The notes below the pieces were generated by a model that saw only the letters and a program-made list of their open reading frames with translations, ran no database searches and was not told the DNA's origin. A stretch of DNA of 44,451 nucleotides from a virus: the IMG/VR virus record IMGVR_UViG_3300031920_000068, positions 1 to 44,451 of that record, one strand, 5' to 3'. The position numbers and the translations under genes are program-made. This document shows positions 22,646 through 31,375 of the stretch, piece after piece (position 1 is the stretch's first letter; every line of letters starts with the position of its first letter).

Positions 22646-23040
22646 GGCTTAACGTCATTCTACAGTCACGATTAGATGCAGAACTTTCAATCAGGAAAAC
22701 CATTACTCGTAGAGCCGCAAGAGGCAAAGATGCGATGGAAGAATCTGCTGAAATGATTCTGTCTGAGGCAAAAGAAATTGCACCTGAGAAGAGTGGTGAT
22801 CTACGAGCATCAGGTAGAGTAGAAATGAGCGAAGGGTTTGTTGGTGTTACTGAGGCTTTTATCATTTTTGGTAATAGCGTTGTTGATTACGCTGCGATGC
22901 ACGAGCATTGGCGTACTGATGAATACGTGAGCCCAACGCTACCAGGCACTCTTCCGCATTTTCTTGCTCTTGGGTTTAAGGCCGCTGGAGGATCAACTCC
23001 AGTAACGAAAAATATAGCAAGGGCAATTGGTAGAAGGTAA
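22642..23040 (+). CDS. HK97 gp10-like tail completion / neck protein
   Basis: The 132-aa protein has a helical N-terminal half with MEESAEMILSEAKEIAPEKS, then GDLRASGRVEM, and VVDYAAMHEHWRTDEYV followed by PHFLALGFKAA. The APxxTGxLRxSI-like step and the YAxxxExG-like step are the usual marks of the HK97-gp10 family, which joins head to tail. Overlaps of 4 and 1 nt with neighbours. Confidence 0.78.
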   Translation: MRLNVILQSRLDAELSIRKTITRRAARGKDAMEESAEMILSEAKEIAPEKSGDLRASGRVEMSEGFVGVTEAFIIFGNSVVDYAAMHEHWRTDEYVSPTLPGTLPHFLALGFKAAGGSTPVTKNIARAIGRR

Positions 23041-23414
23041 TGAGTATCTATACAAACATTAAGGCATTGATAAGACCGTTCATTGACGGTATTGAAGTGT
23101 TCTTTGATGGTCTTCCTGATGCTCCAATAACTGCTATATCAATTCAAGTTACTGCTGGTACTGTTGAAAGGCGCCAAGGAACATCTCATGTTGAATACAG
23201 GATTAAACTTGTTTCAAGGAGTAATGATCCAGAGTTAGCGAGAACATCACTTTATGATGTTTATGTTGGTGTAGACGGTAGAACAAACTTTTACGCAGAG
23301 CAAGATTCATTTGTATCTTTATTTTGTGATGGTCCTCCAGTGTTACGCGGTCGTGGCGTTGGCGGTGAGGCTACCTACACGATGTTATTAACTATTAAAA
23401 GGAGGGAAATGTAA
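23040..23414 (+). CDS. Tail terminator protein
   Basis: The 124-aa protein has DGIEVFFDGLPDAPITAISI then VEYRIKLVSRSNDPELARTS and a C-terminal ATYTMLLTIKRREM. Length, alpha/beta pattern and place between the gp10-like and tail tube genes match gpU-type tail terminators, which cap the tail tube. The sequence is too divergent to name a subfamily. Confidence 0.65.
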   Translation: MSIYTNIKALIRPFIDGIEVFFDGLPDAPITAISIQVTAGTVERRQGTSHVEYRIKLVSRSNDPELARTSLYDVYVGVDGRTNFYAEQDSFVSLFCDGPPVLRGRGVGGEATYTMLLTIKRREM

Positions 23415-23632
23415 TGACGACTGTCAACGAATTTGGTTCAGGAAAGAAGCAGAAGAAATCAAGAATCTATCAATGCCGCCGATGCTCTTTTGAAACTCGC
23501 AATGAAGAAGCGTTTAATGAACACGTTTCATCTGTGCATGTCATGAAGAATAGAATCGGAACGCCAATTCTCGACAGGTTTGGTGTACCTGTTAGAGAGC
23601 AAATCGTTGCACCAATGATAAAGGAGAGTTGA
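23414..23632 (+). CDS. Small C2H2 zinc-finger protein in the tail module
   Basis: The 72-aa protein has a basic N-terminus (SGKKQKKSRIYQ) followed by C-x2-C-x12-H-x4-H (Cys21, Cys24, His37, His42), a classic C2H2 finger, and a 30-residue tail with GTPILDRFGVPVREQIVAP. The start overlaps the previous stop (TAATG). C2H2 fingers are uncommon in phage morphogenesis genes. The role may be structural or a late regulator. Confidence 0.7.
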   Translation: MTTVNEFGSGKKQKKSRIYQCRRCSFETRNEEAFNEHVSSVHVMKNRIGTPILDRFGVPVREQIVAPMIKES

Positions 23633-23633
23633 C

Positions 23634-23978
23634 ATGGCAATTGTTCCGATTACTGCAACAAACGTTGGAAATCCGTACACGACACCTGGTGGAACGTTGA
23701 CTGTCTGGACTGCAATTGGAGCAGACACGATTACGATTCGCCCTGGTAATGATGACATTCTTTTATTTCGCAGTTCTGGTGGTTCTGGTACTGCAATTAT
23801 CGCCTCTGTAGCCGACCCGCAGCAACGCCTTGGCGATGTAACTATTTCGCCGGTCCCTGCTGCTGCTGTGTTCGCATGGGGTTTCTCGAAACAAGTCGGT
23901 TTTGCCGATAGTGGTGGACTTATTTCTATCACTGGTACTGGTGATACAGAAGTCTGTATTATCAAGATGACTCAGTAA
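23634..23978 (+). CDS. Putative decoration or tail accessory protein
   Basis: The 114-aa, all-beta, low-charge protein has TTPGGTLTVWTAIGADTITI and GLISITGTGDTEVCIIKMTQ. It lacks named motifs. It precedes the tail tube gene by 11 nt and is similar in character to the proteins at 21174 and 33840 (Gly/Ala/Thr-rich beta sandwiches). Head or tail decoration is an inference. Confidence 0.58.
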   Translation: MAIVPITATNVGNPYTTPGGTLTVWTAIGADTITIRPGNDDILLFRSSGGSGTAIIASVADPQQRLGDVTISPVPAAAVFAWGFSKQVGFADSGGLISITGTGDTEVCIIKMTQ

Positions 23979-23989
23979 GGGAGTTAGAA

Positions 23990-24445
23990 ATGGCTGAAAC
24001 TCAGGCATATGCGTCTTTTGGGACAAAGATTGCTGTTGGTGATGGAACTAACGCCAGCATCATTCTTGAAGGATATATTGACGTTGCGGAAATTCATGAC
24101 ATCTCCGGTCCAGGAATCGAGCTGTCAACTATTGAAGCAACACATCACTTGTCGCCTGATGCTACTCGTGAGCACATGGCGAGCCTCAAGGATCTGACAG
24201 AACTGTCATTTGAAATTGCGTTTCTTCCACAGGATGCGCAACATAGTCTTGACAGTGGATTCCTTGCAGACTGGAAAGCACGAACCCGACGCAGTTATAG
24301 GATTTCATTTACTGATCTTGACGCTACCATTTGGTACGTTAAAGGTTTCGTGACTGGATTCGAGATTGGCGCACCTGTTGAGGGTCTGCTGACTGCAAGT
24401 GTTACGATTAAGCTCACTGGTACTATTACAGAAGTGAAGTCGTAA
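23990..24445 (+). CDS. Major tail (tube) protein
   Basis: In the 151-aa protein the residues GTKIAVGDGTNASIILEGYI (about 11-30), IHDISGPGIELSTIEATHH (about 36-54), ELSFEIAFLPQDAQHS and YVKGFVTGFEIGAPVEGLLT (about 119-138) follow the lambda gpV/phage tail tube pattern. It should stack as rings around the tape measure. GGGAGTTAG precedes the ATG. The next gene is the tail chaperone, as expected. Confidence 0.85.
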   Translation: MAETQAYASFGTKIAVGDGTNASIILEGYIDVAEIHDISGPGIELSTIEATHHLSPDATREHMASLKDLTELSFEIAFLPQDAQHSLDSGFLADWKARTRRSYRISFTDLDATIWYVKGFVTGFEIGAPVEGLLTASVTIKLTGTITEVKS

Positions 24446-24480
24446 TTTAATTGATCTGATGTTCTGGAGGGAACGCTGTT

Positions 24481-24828
24481 ATGAAACTTGATGCAAAAGT
24501 AGATATGTTAATTGGCGGGAAGACTCGCACACTTTGTTTGACACTGAACACCCTTAGCGAAGTAGAGATTGAGCTTAACGTAAACCTTATGCAAGGTGGC
24601 GAAGAGTTCTTTGGATCTCTTACATTCACAAAGATGCGAGTTCTTGTCTGGGCAATGCTTTACAAAGAATCCCCACGCCCGTCTATTGCTGACGTTGGTG
24701 AATGGATTAGTGAAGTAGGCATTGAATCTGTTAGTGCAGCAATCGGAGAGTTGTTCCTTATGGATAAGGGTACTGAGAAAGCTGGGCCTAAGTCGATAAA
24801 GAAAGCATCGGACCCTATGAAGGGTTGA
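24481..24828 (+). CDS. Tail assembly chaperone (gpG-like)
   Basis: The 115-aa protein starts MKLDAKVDMLIGGKTRTLCL and continues LNTLSEVEIELNVNLMQG then FTKMRVLVWAMLYKESPRPS, ending with a helical region. This is the common N-terminal chaperone of siphophages (GTA gp10/gpG-like). The next gene is in the -1 frame, the geometry used for lambda G-GT frameshifting. The shared open window is only about 30 nt (24799-24828) and has no textbook slippery heptamer. Confidence 0.75.
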   Translation: MKLDAKVDMLIGGKTRTLCLTLNTLSEVEIELNVNLMQGGEEFFGSLTFTKMRVLVWAMLYKESPRPSIADVGEWISEVGIESVSAAIGELFLMDKGTEKAGPKSIKKASDPMKG

Positions 24829-25145
24829 GTTATCGTCAGCGGTGGCTCAAGATGTGGGCTACTGCAAGATATACTTTCAACCTTACTGATAAGGAGTTTT
24901 GGGATATGAGTCCTGGAATGTGGACTGCGTTAAATGACGCTCGTTACAATGAGCTAAAAATATACGACGCATTCCAGGCTCGCATCTCTTCTACTATTGC
25001 ATCAACTGTTCCAAGGAAAAGTAAGAAGAGAATAAAAGAGGCGGACTTCCGTATGTTTAAGGATAGTCAAGTTCGATCAATGAACATACTTGATAAAATG
25101 AGAGCGTTTACATCTGCTACGGGGATTGAAGTCAGGAGCGCATAG
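24825..25145 (+). CDS. Tail assembly chaperone, second part (gpT-like)
   Basis: The frame begins with TTG 24825 overlapping the stop of the first chaperone, or may be reached by -1 frameshift. The 106-aa product has YRQRWLKMWATARYTFNLTD and EFWDMSPGMWTALNDARYNE, the F-W-x-M-(T/S)-P core of phage tail chaperones that recruit the tape measure. The tape measure gene follows directly. Confidence 0.7.
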   Translation: MSYRQRWLKMWATARYTFNLTDKEFWDMSPGMWTALNDARYNELKIYDAFQARISSTIASTVPRKSKKRIKEADFRMFKDSQVRSMNILDKMRAFTSATGIEVRSA

Positions 25146-25146
25146 T

Positions 25147-28100
25147 ATGACTGAGTATACAGACAGTGTTGTGACTAGACTTGTAATGGATACAAGTAGT
25201 TATAAGTTAGCAGAAGCTCAGATTGCCTCGTCATACGCTAAAATTGCAGCCACGACAAAATCTGCGGCCGGTAAAATAAACATGGCGCTCGGTGGGATCA
25301 CTGGTGCCAATACAAGATTTCAGAACAAAACAAAAGCTGCAATGATTGAGTCTGGTAAACAGATAAATAATACTGCCAAGTACATACATAATCTCTCTAG
25401 GGTTACTACTCAATGGACAGACTCGAATAGCATGGGGCTGAATAAGGTCGGTGCCGCTCTTGCTGGTTATCATAGCAATGTAATTAATGCAGGTAGTCAA
25501 ACTAAGTCGTTTGCAGAAAATGCTAAACGTTTTGGCGGTATGGTAAACCTTAATAAAGTCGCAACTGATAGATGGGCTGCCTCATTAGAGAAGGTGCCAG
25601 GAAAACTCAAGCCTGTTGGTAATCAGCTTGGAGGAATTCAGACTTGGTTAAGGCGTGTTGCATCTGCAATGGGTGTAATGGCAACGATGATGGCAATACG
25701 TGGAGTTGCTGCCATTGTTAGTTTCGCAGCAGAGTTTGAAGCATCAATGACAAAGATCATCTCACTTGTTGGGATGTCTAAGCAGCAAGTGGGAGAATGG
25801 TCTGATGCTCTTTACGGTATCGCAGAAAGATCGCGTACTGGCTTACTGGAACTTGGCGATGCTTTATATTATATTACATCTGGTGGCATTCGAGGAGTTG
25901 AGTCTCTTGAATTACTTGAGCAGGTTGCAATGGCTTCGTCTGCCGGTCTTGGCGAGATGGGCAGTGTTGCAAATACTGTAGTTTCTGCAATGAATGCCTG
26001 GGGTAAAGAGAATCTATCCGCTTCACAAGCTACTGGAATACTACTCGCTACTGTCCGTGAAGGAAAGATTAAGACTGAAGAGTTAGCTGGGACATTCAGC
26101 AAGGTCATCCCAATTGCATCTTCATTGGGTGTCAGTATGGGCCAGCTTGGAGGGGCGCTTGCTGTTGTATCAAGAGATGGCATGGATGCTGCGAAGGCTA
26201 CTACTGGACTGAGACGACTACTCATTGCGCTTGCCGCTCCTACTGTTGAAGCTGAGAAGGCGTTAGAAAAGGTTGGCTTAACGTCAGCGTTTTTACGAGA
26301 GGCCTTAGCTGGTCCTAATGGCCTACAAGAGGCGATGGAATATCTTGCTATTGCTACAGGTGGATCGTTTGCTGAAATAGAAAAAGTAATTCCTCCACTC
26401 AGGGCGTTGACTCCAGCACTTTCATTGATGAATAAGAGTCTTGAAGAATCAAGAAAAATATTCTCAAGTGTTGACGCAGATCAAACAGCGGCAGTATTAA
26501 AAGCACATACAGTTGGAGCAGACACAGCAAAGCGTAAAATAGATGCAATGTCATCTGCATGGTCAACATTCAAAATAGTTATTGGTGAGTCAGATACAAT
26601 AATGTTTGCAGTAGATGCGGTCGCTCTTGGGCTTAACAGAATTTCTAGAGCAATGAAAGAAATTAGTGATTCTAGCGGAAGGCTTGAGAAAGAGAATATT
26701 GGCGCTGGTCTTGCTAAAGACTTTAATAAAATAAATGATACTGGACTATCACTATTAAAATTAAATGATGCGTTAATTGAGCTTGGGTATAGCGGAAGCG
26801 ACCTTAACGATGTCATGCACGGGTTCAAGATGCAGATGAATCTTGCTAATAAAGATTCATTCTATTTAACTGAACAAGTCAGACTTCTTGTTAAAGTTGT
26901 TGAGAAAGAGTTCGCCGCAATAAGAGAAACAGAGAACGCATTAGTATCTAAGACTGCGGCAGAAAAAAGTGCTATACTCGCTACTAATTTAGCAATAATA
27001 GCTGATGAAAACGCAACGCAAGCATCTAAAGAGAAAGCGATAGCAGACAGAGATTCAGCAAGAGCGTTACTTGAGTCTACAATGCAAGACAGACTTAAAG
27101 CGCTCGCTCTAAAAAAGGCAAACGCTGAGATTAAAATTGCAATTAAAAATGGTGCAAGTTTTGTTGATCTTCTCAAGAGGCATGGTAAAGCTGTTCATAT
27201 CGCAACTGCTGGTACAGGAGATTACGCTAAGATATTTAAGTTACTTGAAGATAGACTTAAAAAAACACAGGACGAATTAAAGAAAACGGCAGAAGAGCAA
27301 GCCAAGCTAACAAAAGAGCAAGAAAAAGCTGATGAAGCATCATTTAATGTAACGCAGAAGTTCGTAGATCAAGCAATGGTGATAGGTGAATTTGCTGATA
27401 CGCTTGGGATTGCCGGAGTTGAACTTAGTGATACTACTGATGAACTAATTGATGAAGCTATTGCATTATATGAATCTGGAAAGTGGACTGATCTTCTATC
27501 GGCTAAAATAGAAATATTCCTTGCAAGATTAAAGGAAATGAAAGATGGACTCGGCGGTAATATAGATGATCTTAATGATTATCAAAAAGCTGTTGAAAAG
27601 GTTGCAAGCGCATTTCAAAATATAGCAAACGAAAATTTGTCTAATAGTTTATTCGCTGCAATGACTGGAGATTTTGGTGATCTCATTGACAGCTACCAGA
27701 CATTAGGAGAAGACCTCGCATCAGCAATAGCAGACGGAATAGCATCATTTGGCGGTGGTACTGGATTCGATGAAATTAAGAAATATATAAAAGAATGGGT
27801 TGGAGAACTAGATACTGACACACAGAGAATAATTGGTAACGTTGCATCTGGTATTGGTGCTGCTGCTACAGCTTATGGAATTTATCAAGGTGCTCAAGAA
27901 GGCACGATGTCAGTTGGTGAAGGTGCGTTGGCTGGGGCCGCCGCAGGGATAGCGTTCAGTGGAGTTGGTGCTCTTGTCGGTGCTGTCGTTGGTGCTGCTT
28001 TAGCTGGTATGTCACAAAGGGATGCAGACCAGGCATACATAGGATACAGAGGAGACACTGGAGCAACAAGCACACAGGGGTCTCGTGGTATAGATACGCT

Positions 28101-29517
28101 AGGATTAGAGACGTTTCAAGCAGACTTTAAAGAAATAGTACGTCAAATGAAGGGGTCATTCTTTGACCTTGCTGAGCTATTTGATGATCCTGATTTGTTT
28201 ATTGACTTGGCTGAGACGTTTAAGGATATGAGGTTTTCATTTGGTCAGACTGGTGATGACTTAGGAGCCATCATTGAAAACATCTTCACTAATAGATTGC
28301 CTCGCGCTCTACTGAATCAAGTAGCTCCTGCATTCATTGGCGCATTTGAAGACATGGGATTTGGTGATCTAGCGAGTGCTGCTTTCGCGCAAGCATTTGA
28401 GATGTCTGGTGATGCTGCTACTGAATTCATTATGGAGGTAGCGCAAGGTGTATTTGCATTAAATAACGCCATGCAAGACTTAGACTTTGAATCACTAATT
28501 GAACAACTTTCAATGACACAGATGGAAGTGTTTAGTAAATTCATGACAGAGAGTCTTGCTGATATAGCGTTAATACAACAGAGGATGGCGTCTGAGTTTG
28601 ATGCTGCTGGGTTAGCAAATGATGCAGAACGAATAGCTGCTATCATAATAAGTGCAAGAGAAGCAGAACTGCAAATGCTTAGTCAAATTAAGCAGATGCA
28701 GGATGGTATCAATGCAACGTTTGATTCAATTGACAGACAGCTACGCATGGCTGATAAATCAGGTCAATTTAATGTTCAGGTATTTGCTAACGATCTTCAA
28801 GATGCAATGGAAGGACTACGAGGAGCACTTTCACCAGAAGAGATAACGCAGTTTGGTCAAGCCGGACAAACAGCACTACAGAATATGATGAGTCTCGTTG
28901 AAGAGGGTCAATGGGATATGGATATACAGTCCTGGTTTGAGGACCCTGTAATTGGTGGTCTTAACTGGGGAGATGAAATATTTGATACGTTTGGTTTAGA
29001 TCCATCAGAATTTGATGGAACAATTAGAGAATTCTTCCAAGAGATCAGTAAACTTATGCGTGGTGAAACCGACATTGCATTTGATGGCGCAACTGAACGT
29101 GTTGAAGAATGGGCTGATGCGCTTGAACAGGCTGCGCTTGACACTGCTGCTGCATTGAACGCTCTTGCTATTGAGATGGGCCAGTGGTCCGAATACGTCA
29201 GCCCACCGCCTGATCCAACTCCATTTGATATAGATCCAGATACAGGTGAGCCGGTTGATCCGAACTCTAGTATCCCATGGTGGAAAGATGTTGAAACATG
29301 GTCACCAATAGTAACGACAATGACTGATCTTGGAACAATTGATAATGATATGAATGCCTCAATACTTGCATCTGGAGAAACTAGGAATGATTTACTTAAT
29401 GAGTATATTGCGACTCCTCCAACTGTTGAAATAAACATTGACGGAACTCTTGACCCACTCATTGCATTGATTGATATGAGAATACAAACAGCAAGAGATT
29501 CAGGTGGTGGGCCATGA
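25147..29517 (+). CDS. Tail tape measure protein
   Basis: ATG 25147 (AGGAG upstream) gives 1,456 aa, the longest gene. It has an N-terminal helical region with a hydrophobic stretch at about 175-197, then the TP901-type tape measure domain (about 195-400: ASMTKIISLVGMSKQQ, LGDALYYITSGGIRG, TVREGKIKTEELAGTFSKVI, DAAKATTGLRRLL). Long coiled coils follow (about 590-740, Ala/Lys/Glu rich), then a Gly/Ala hydrophobic segment at about 921-955 likely to enter the host membrane, and a helical C-terminal half. At about 1.5 angstrom per residue the tail would be near 200 nm. No lytic-transglycosylase motif is seen. Confidence 0.92.
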   Translation: MTEYTDSVVTRLVMDTSSYKLAEAQIASSYAKIAATTKSAAGKINMALGGITGANTRFQNKTKAAMIESGKQINNTAKYIHNLSRVTTQWTDSNSMGLNKVGAALAGYHSNVINAGSQTKSFAENAKRFGGMVNLNKVATDRWAASLEKVPGKLKPVGNQLGGIQTWLRRVASAMGVMATMMAIRGVAAIVSFAAEFEASMTKIISLVGMSKQQVGEWSDALYGIAERSRTGLLELGDALYYITSGGIRGVESLELLEQVAMASSAGLGEMGSVANTVVSAMNAWGKENLSASQATGILLATVREGKIKTEELAGTFSKVIPIASSLGVSMGQLGGALAVVSRDGMDAAKATTGLRRLLIALAAPTVEAEKALEKVGLTSAFLREALAGPNGLQEAMEYLAIATGGSFAEIEKVIPPLRALTPALSLMNKSLEESRKIFSSVDADQTAAVLKAHTVGADTAKRKIDAMSSAWSTFKIVIGESDTIMFAVDAVALGLNRISRAMKEISDSSGRLEKENIGAGLAKDFNKINDTGLSLLKLNDALIELGYSGSDLNDVMHGFKMQMNLANKDSFYLTEQVRLLVKVVEKEFAAIRETENALVSKTAAEKSAILATNLAIIADENATQASKEKAIADRDSARALLESTMQDRLKALALKKANAEIKIAIKNGASFVDLLKRHGKAVHIATAGTGDYAKIFKLLEDRLKKTQDELKKTAEEQAKLTKEQEKADEASFNVTQKFVDQAMVIGEFADTLGIAGVELSDTTDELIDEAIALYESGKWTDLLSAKIEIFLARLKEMKDGLGGNIDDLNDYQKAVEKVASAFQNIANENLSNSLFAAMTGDFGDLIDSYQTLGEDLASAIADGIASFGGGTGFDEIKKYIKEWVGELDTDTQRIIGNVASGIGAAATAYGIYQGAQEGTMSVGEGALAGAAAGIAFSGVGALVGAVVGAALAGMSQRDADQAYIGYRGDTGATSTQGSRGIDTLGLETFQADFKEIVRQMKGSFFDLAELFDDPDLFIDLAETFKDMRFSFGQTGDDLGAIIENIFTNRLPRALLNQVAPAFIGAFEDMGFGDLASAAFAQAFEMSGDAATEFIMEVAQGVFALNNAMQDLDFESLIEQLSMTQMEVFSKFMTESLADIALIQQRMASEFDAAGLANDAERIAAIIISAREAELQMLSQIKQMQDGINATFDSIDRQLRMADKSGQFNVQVFANDLQDAMEGLRGALSPEEITQFGQAGQTALQNMMSLVEEGQWDMDIQSWFEDPVIGGLNWGDEIFDTFGLDPSEFDGTIREFFQEISKLMRGETDIAFDGATERVEEWADALEQAALDTAAALNALAIEMGQWSEYVSPPPDPTPFDIDPDTGEPVDPNSSIPWWKDVETWSPIVTTMTDLGTIDNDMNASILASGETRNDLLNEYIATPPTVEINIDGTLDPLIALIDMRIQTARDSGGGP

Positions 29518-30344
29518 GTAGAGGATTGACAGTATCACAGGTCGCGTTACTTCAAATGGAAGGCGCCGAAGTAAAGATACTCATTGAGATAGATTCATCT
29601 CCTGATTTTACATGGAGGTTCTGTACTGGAAGTATTAGTGCTGAGTGTGATGGAGATATGTATTTGCCTAGAGCAATTGCAATGTCTGTTACTAGCTCTG
29701 GTAAAATATCAGGAACACACTGCACGTTATCAATTGATAATAGAGACGACATGAGTGGAGATGTTAAGCTAACTGGCGTTAATGGGGCGAATGTTAAGAT
29801 AATTCTACTTACTGTCGTTAATGATATTCCACAAGAGCCTATAGTATTAGAAGTTGGCGATGTTAATAGATGTAAAATATCAGAAGACCTAACACTTGAC
29901 GTAGTCCCATTGAATAGGGGATTGAAAGAGTCTGGTCTTTTAAGATGCTCAAGGATGTGTCCTTATATCTTCGGCGGTCTATTGTGTGGTCACACATTGA
30001 TACCAGGAGAGGCGTGTGATAGATCATATCCTGATTGCGTTTCCTATTCTAATGAGCTTAGATTTGGTGGATTTGCATGGGCGTTAGATGCTGGTGAAAA
30101 TATTTTAGTACAGCAGCCTGTTACAGTTAATCCTCCATCAGCATCTAGCTCAGGTGATGGTTATGATATTGAATGTCATAGTGGTAGATTTGTTACAGCC
30201 TTATATGCAGACGGACATCGTGAAAGAATTGAATTACGTTGCGATATTGAATCTGTGTCTAATGGGGCCACTGGTGAACTTGATGGCATCTATACTGATC
30301 CGTGGGAATTTCACGTTAATGAAGAGGAGCAGACACTATTATGA
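29514..30344 (+). CDS. Distal tail / hub protein with BR0599-DUF2163-like cysteine motif
   Basis: In the 276-aa protein the C-terminal half carries GLLRCSRMCPYIFGGLLCG and then GEACDRSYPDC (about 141-182), the cysteine pattern of phage BR0599 and GTA DUF2163-type hub proteins that often bind an Fe-S cluster or metal at the tail tip. The N-terminal half is beta-rich, with ISGTHCTLSIDNRDD. It follows the tape measure and precedes the tip proteins, so it should form part of the distal tail ring. Confidence 0.72.
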   Translation: MSRGLTVSQVALLQMEGAEVKILIEIDSSPDFTWRFCTGSISAECDGDMYLPRAIAMSVTSSGKISGTHCTLSIDNRDDMSGDVKLTGVNGANVKIILLTVVNDIPQEPIVLEVGDVNRCKISEDLTLDVVPLNRGLKESGLLRCSRMCPYIFGGLLCGHTLIPGEACDRSYPDCVSYSNELRFGGFAWALDAGENILVQQPVTVNPPSASSSGDGYDIECHSGRFVTALYADGHRERIELRCDIESVSNGATGELDGIYTDPWEFHVNEEEQTLL

Positions 30345-31375
30345 CTGAACTTGCAAAACAGATCGTGTGGCCGCTAAATATTCAGCCTGTTAATGAGTTA
30401 GGCTACAATCCACAGTCTGGAATAACGAGAGCTGCATACCTGACTGGTGCCGAGATACGAAGAACGTACCAGACTAAAGCACTTGAATCATTTACTGCGA
30501 AGTTCTTTCTATCTCCGCTACTTGATAACTATGAAGATGACATGGTCTGGTTCAAATGGCTTGAGAAGGGTACTGCGTCATTTCTATTCATGGACCCACA
30601 TAGAAGCGTCTGGCCTAATGATGTCATTGGGGTTGGTGATGGTACTAGGACAACGTGGGTGCTACCGTATGTGAATTGGCTTGGCGATCCAATGATATAT
30701 TCTGACGGTGCTTATGATGATGCTGTTACAGTATATTCAGATGGACCAAATTTACTTAACTTTAATCAAAGCGTTGGTAATTTTGGATCTATGGAGTTTC
30801 GAGAATATGGTACAGCGGTGATAACTAAAAGCATTGAACAGTTTATTATTAGAGGATGCTATAACAGGGGAGTTACAAAAATAGTTAATACATTATTAGT
30901 TAATGCGTTTGTGTACTCTCCTCTTTCGATAGTTCCTCTTGAAATTGGTGACACTGTAGTCATGCTTTGTGATGTAATGGGCAAATCTTCTGTTGAGAGC
31001 TGTGCGGTTATCAATGCGTCGGTTGGAGCTACAGGATACCTTACTGATGGCGAATGGTCTGTCCAGGAAACGTCATTTCAGGCTACAGTAGCAACAAACG
31101 TAGGAGGATTTGGTGGAGGGATAGCAAATACATCAGGCACAGCATACGTTGGTGCAATGATTGCAGCTAGGGGGGATATTAATGTATGGTATCCAGGTAG
31201 TCTCAGGATGCCAGTTGTTGTGTTTGATAGTGCCCCTGCTGCTGGTGCTGTAATATCATCAAGAGTAGACAGGGCAAACAAGATGCTACGGATGGTATGT
31301 CGTTCAGTATCACACGCAATTAAACCTGATGGTAATAGATTTGTCACTGTTAAGATGCAAGAGGTTCCTGAATGA
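30341..31375 (+). CDS. Tail protein, function unknown (distal tail region)
   Basis: The 344-aa, beta-rich protein lies between hub and tip genes, overlapping both by 4 nt. N-terminal part: KQIVWPLNIQPVNELGYNPQ, ALESFTAKFFLSPLLDNYED, FLFMDPHRSVWPND (about 85-98), resembling the first domain of distal tail proteins such as DUF2460-type (tentative). The C-terminal half is Gly/Ala/Val-rich. A tail-tip structural role is likely from position. Confidence 0.65.
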   Translation: MTELAKQIVWPLNIQPVNELGYNPQSGITRAAYLTGAEIRRTYQTKALESFTAKFFLSPLLDNYEDDMVWFKWLEKGTASFLFMDPHRSVWPNDVIGVGDGTRTTWVLPYVNWLGDPMIYSDGAYDDAVTVYSDGPNLLNFNQSVGNFGSMEFREYGTAVITKSIEQFIIRGCYNRGVTKIVNTLLVNAFVYSPLSIVPLEIGDTVVMLCDVMGKSSVESCAVINASVGATGYLTDGEWSVQETSFQATVATNVGGFGGGIANTSGTAYVGAMIAARGDINVWYPGSLRMPVVVFDSAPAAGAVISSRVDRANKMLRMVCRSVSHAIKPDGNRFVTVKMQEVPE

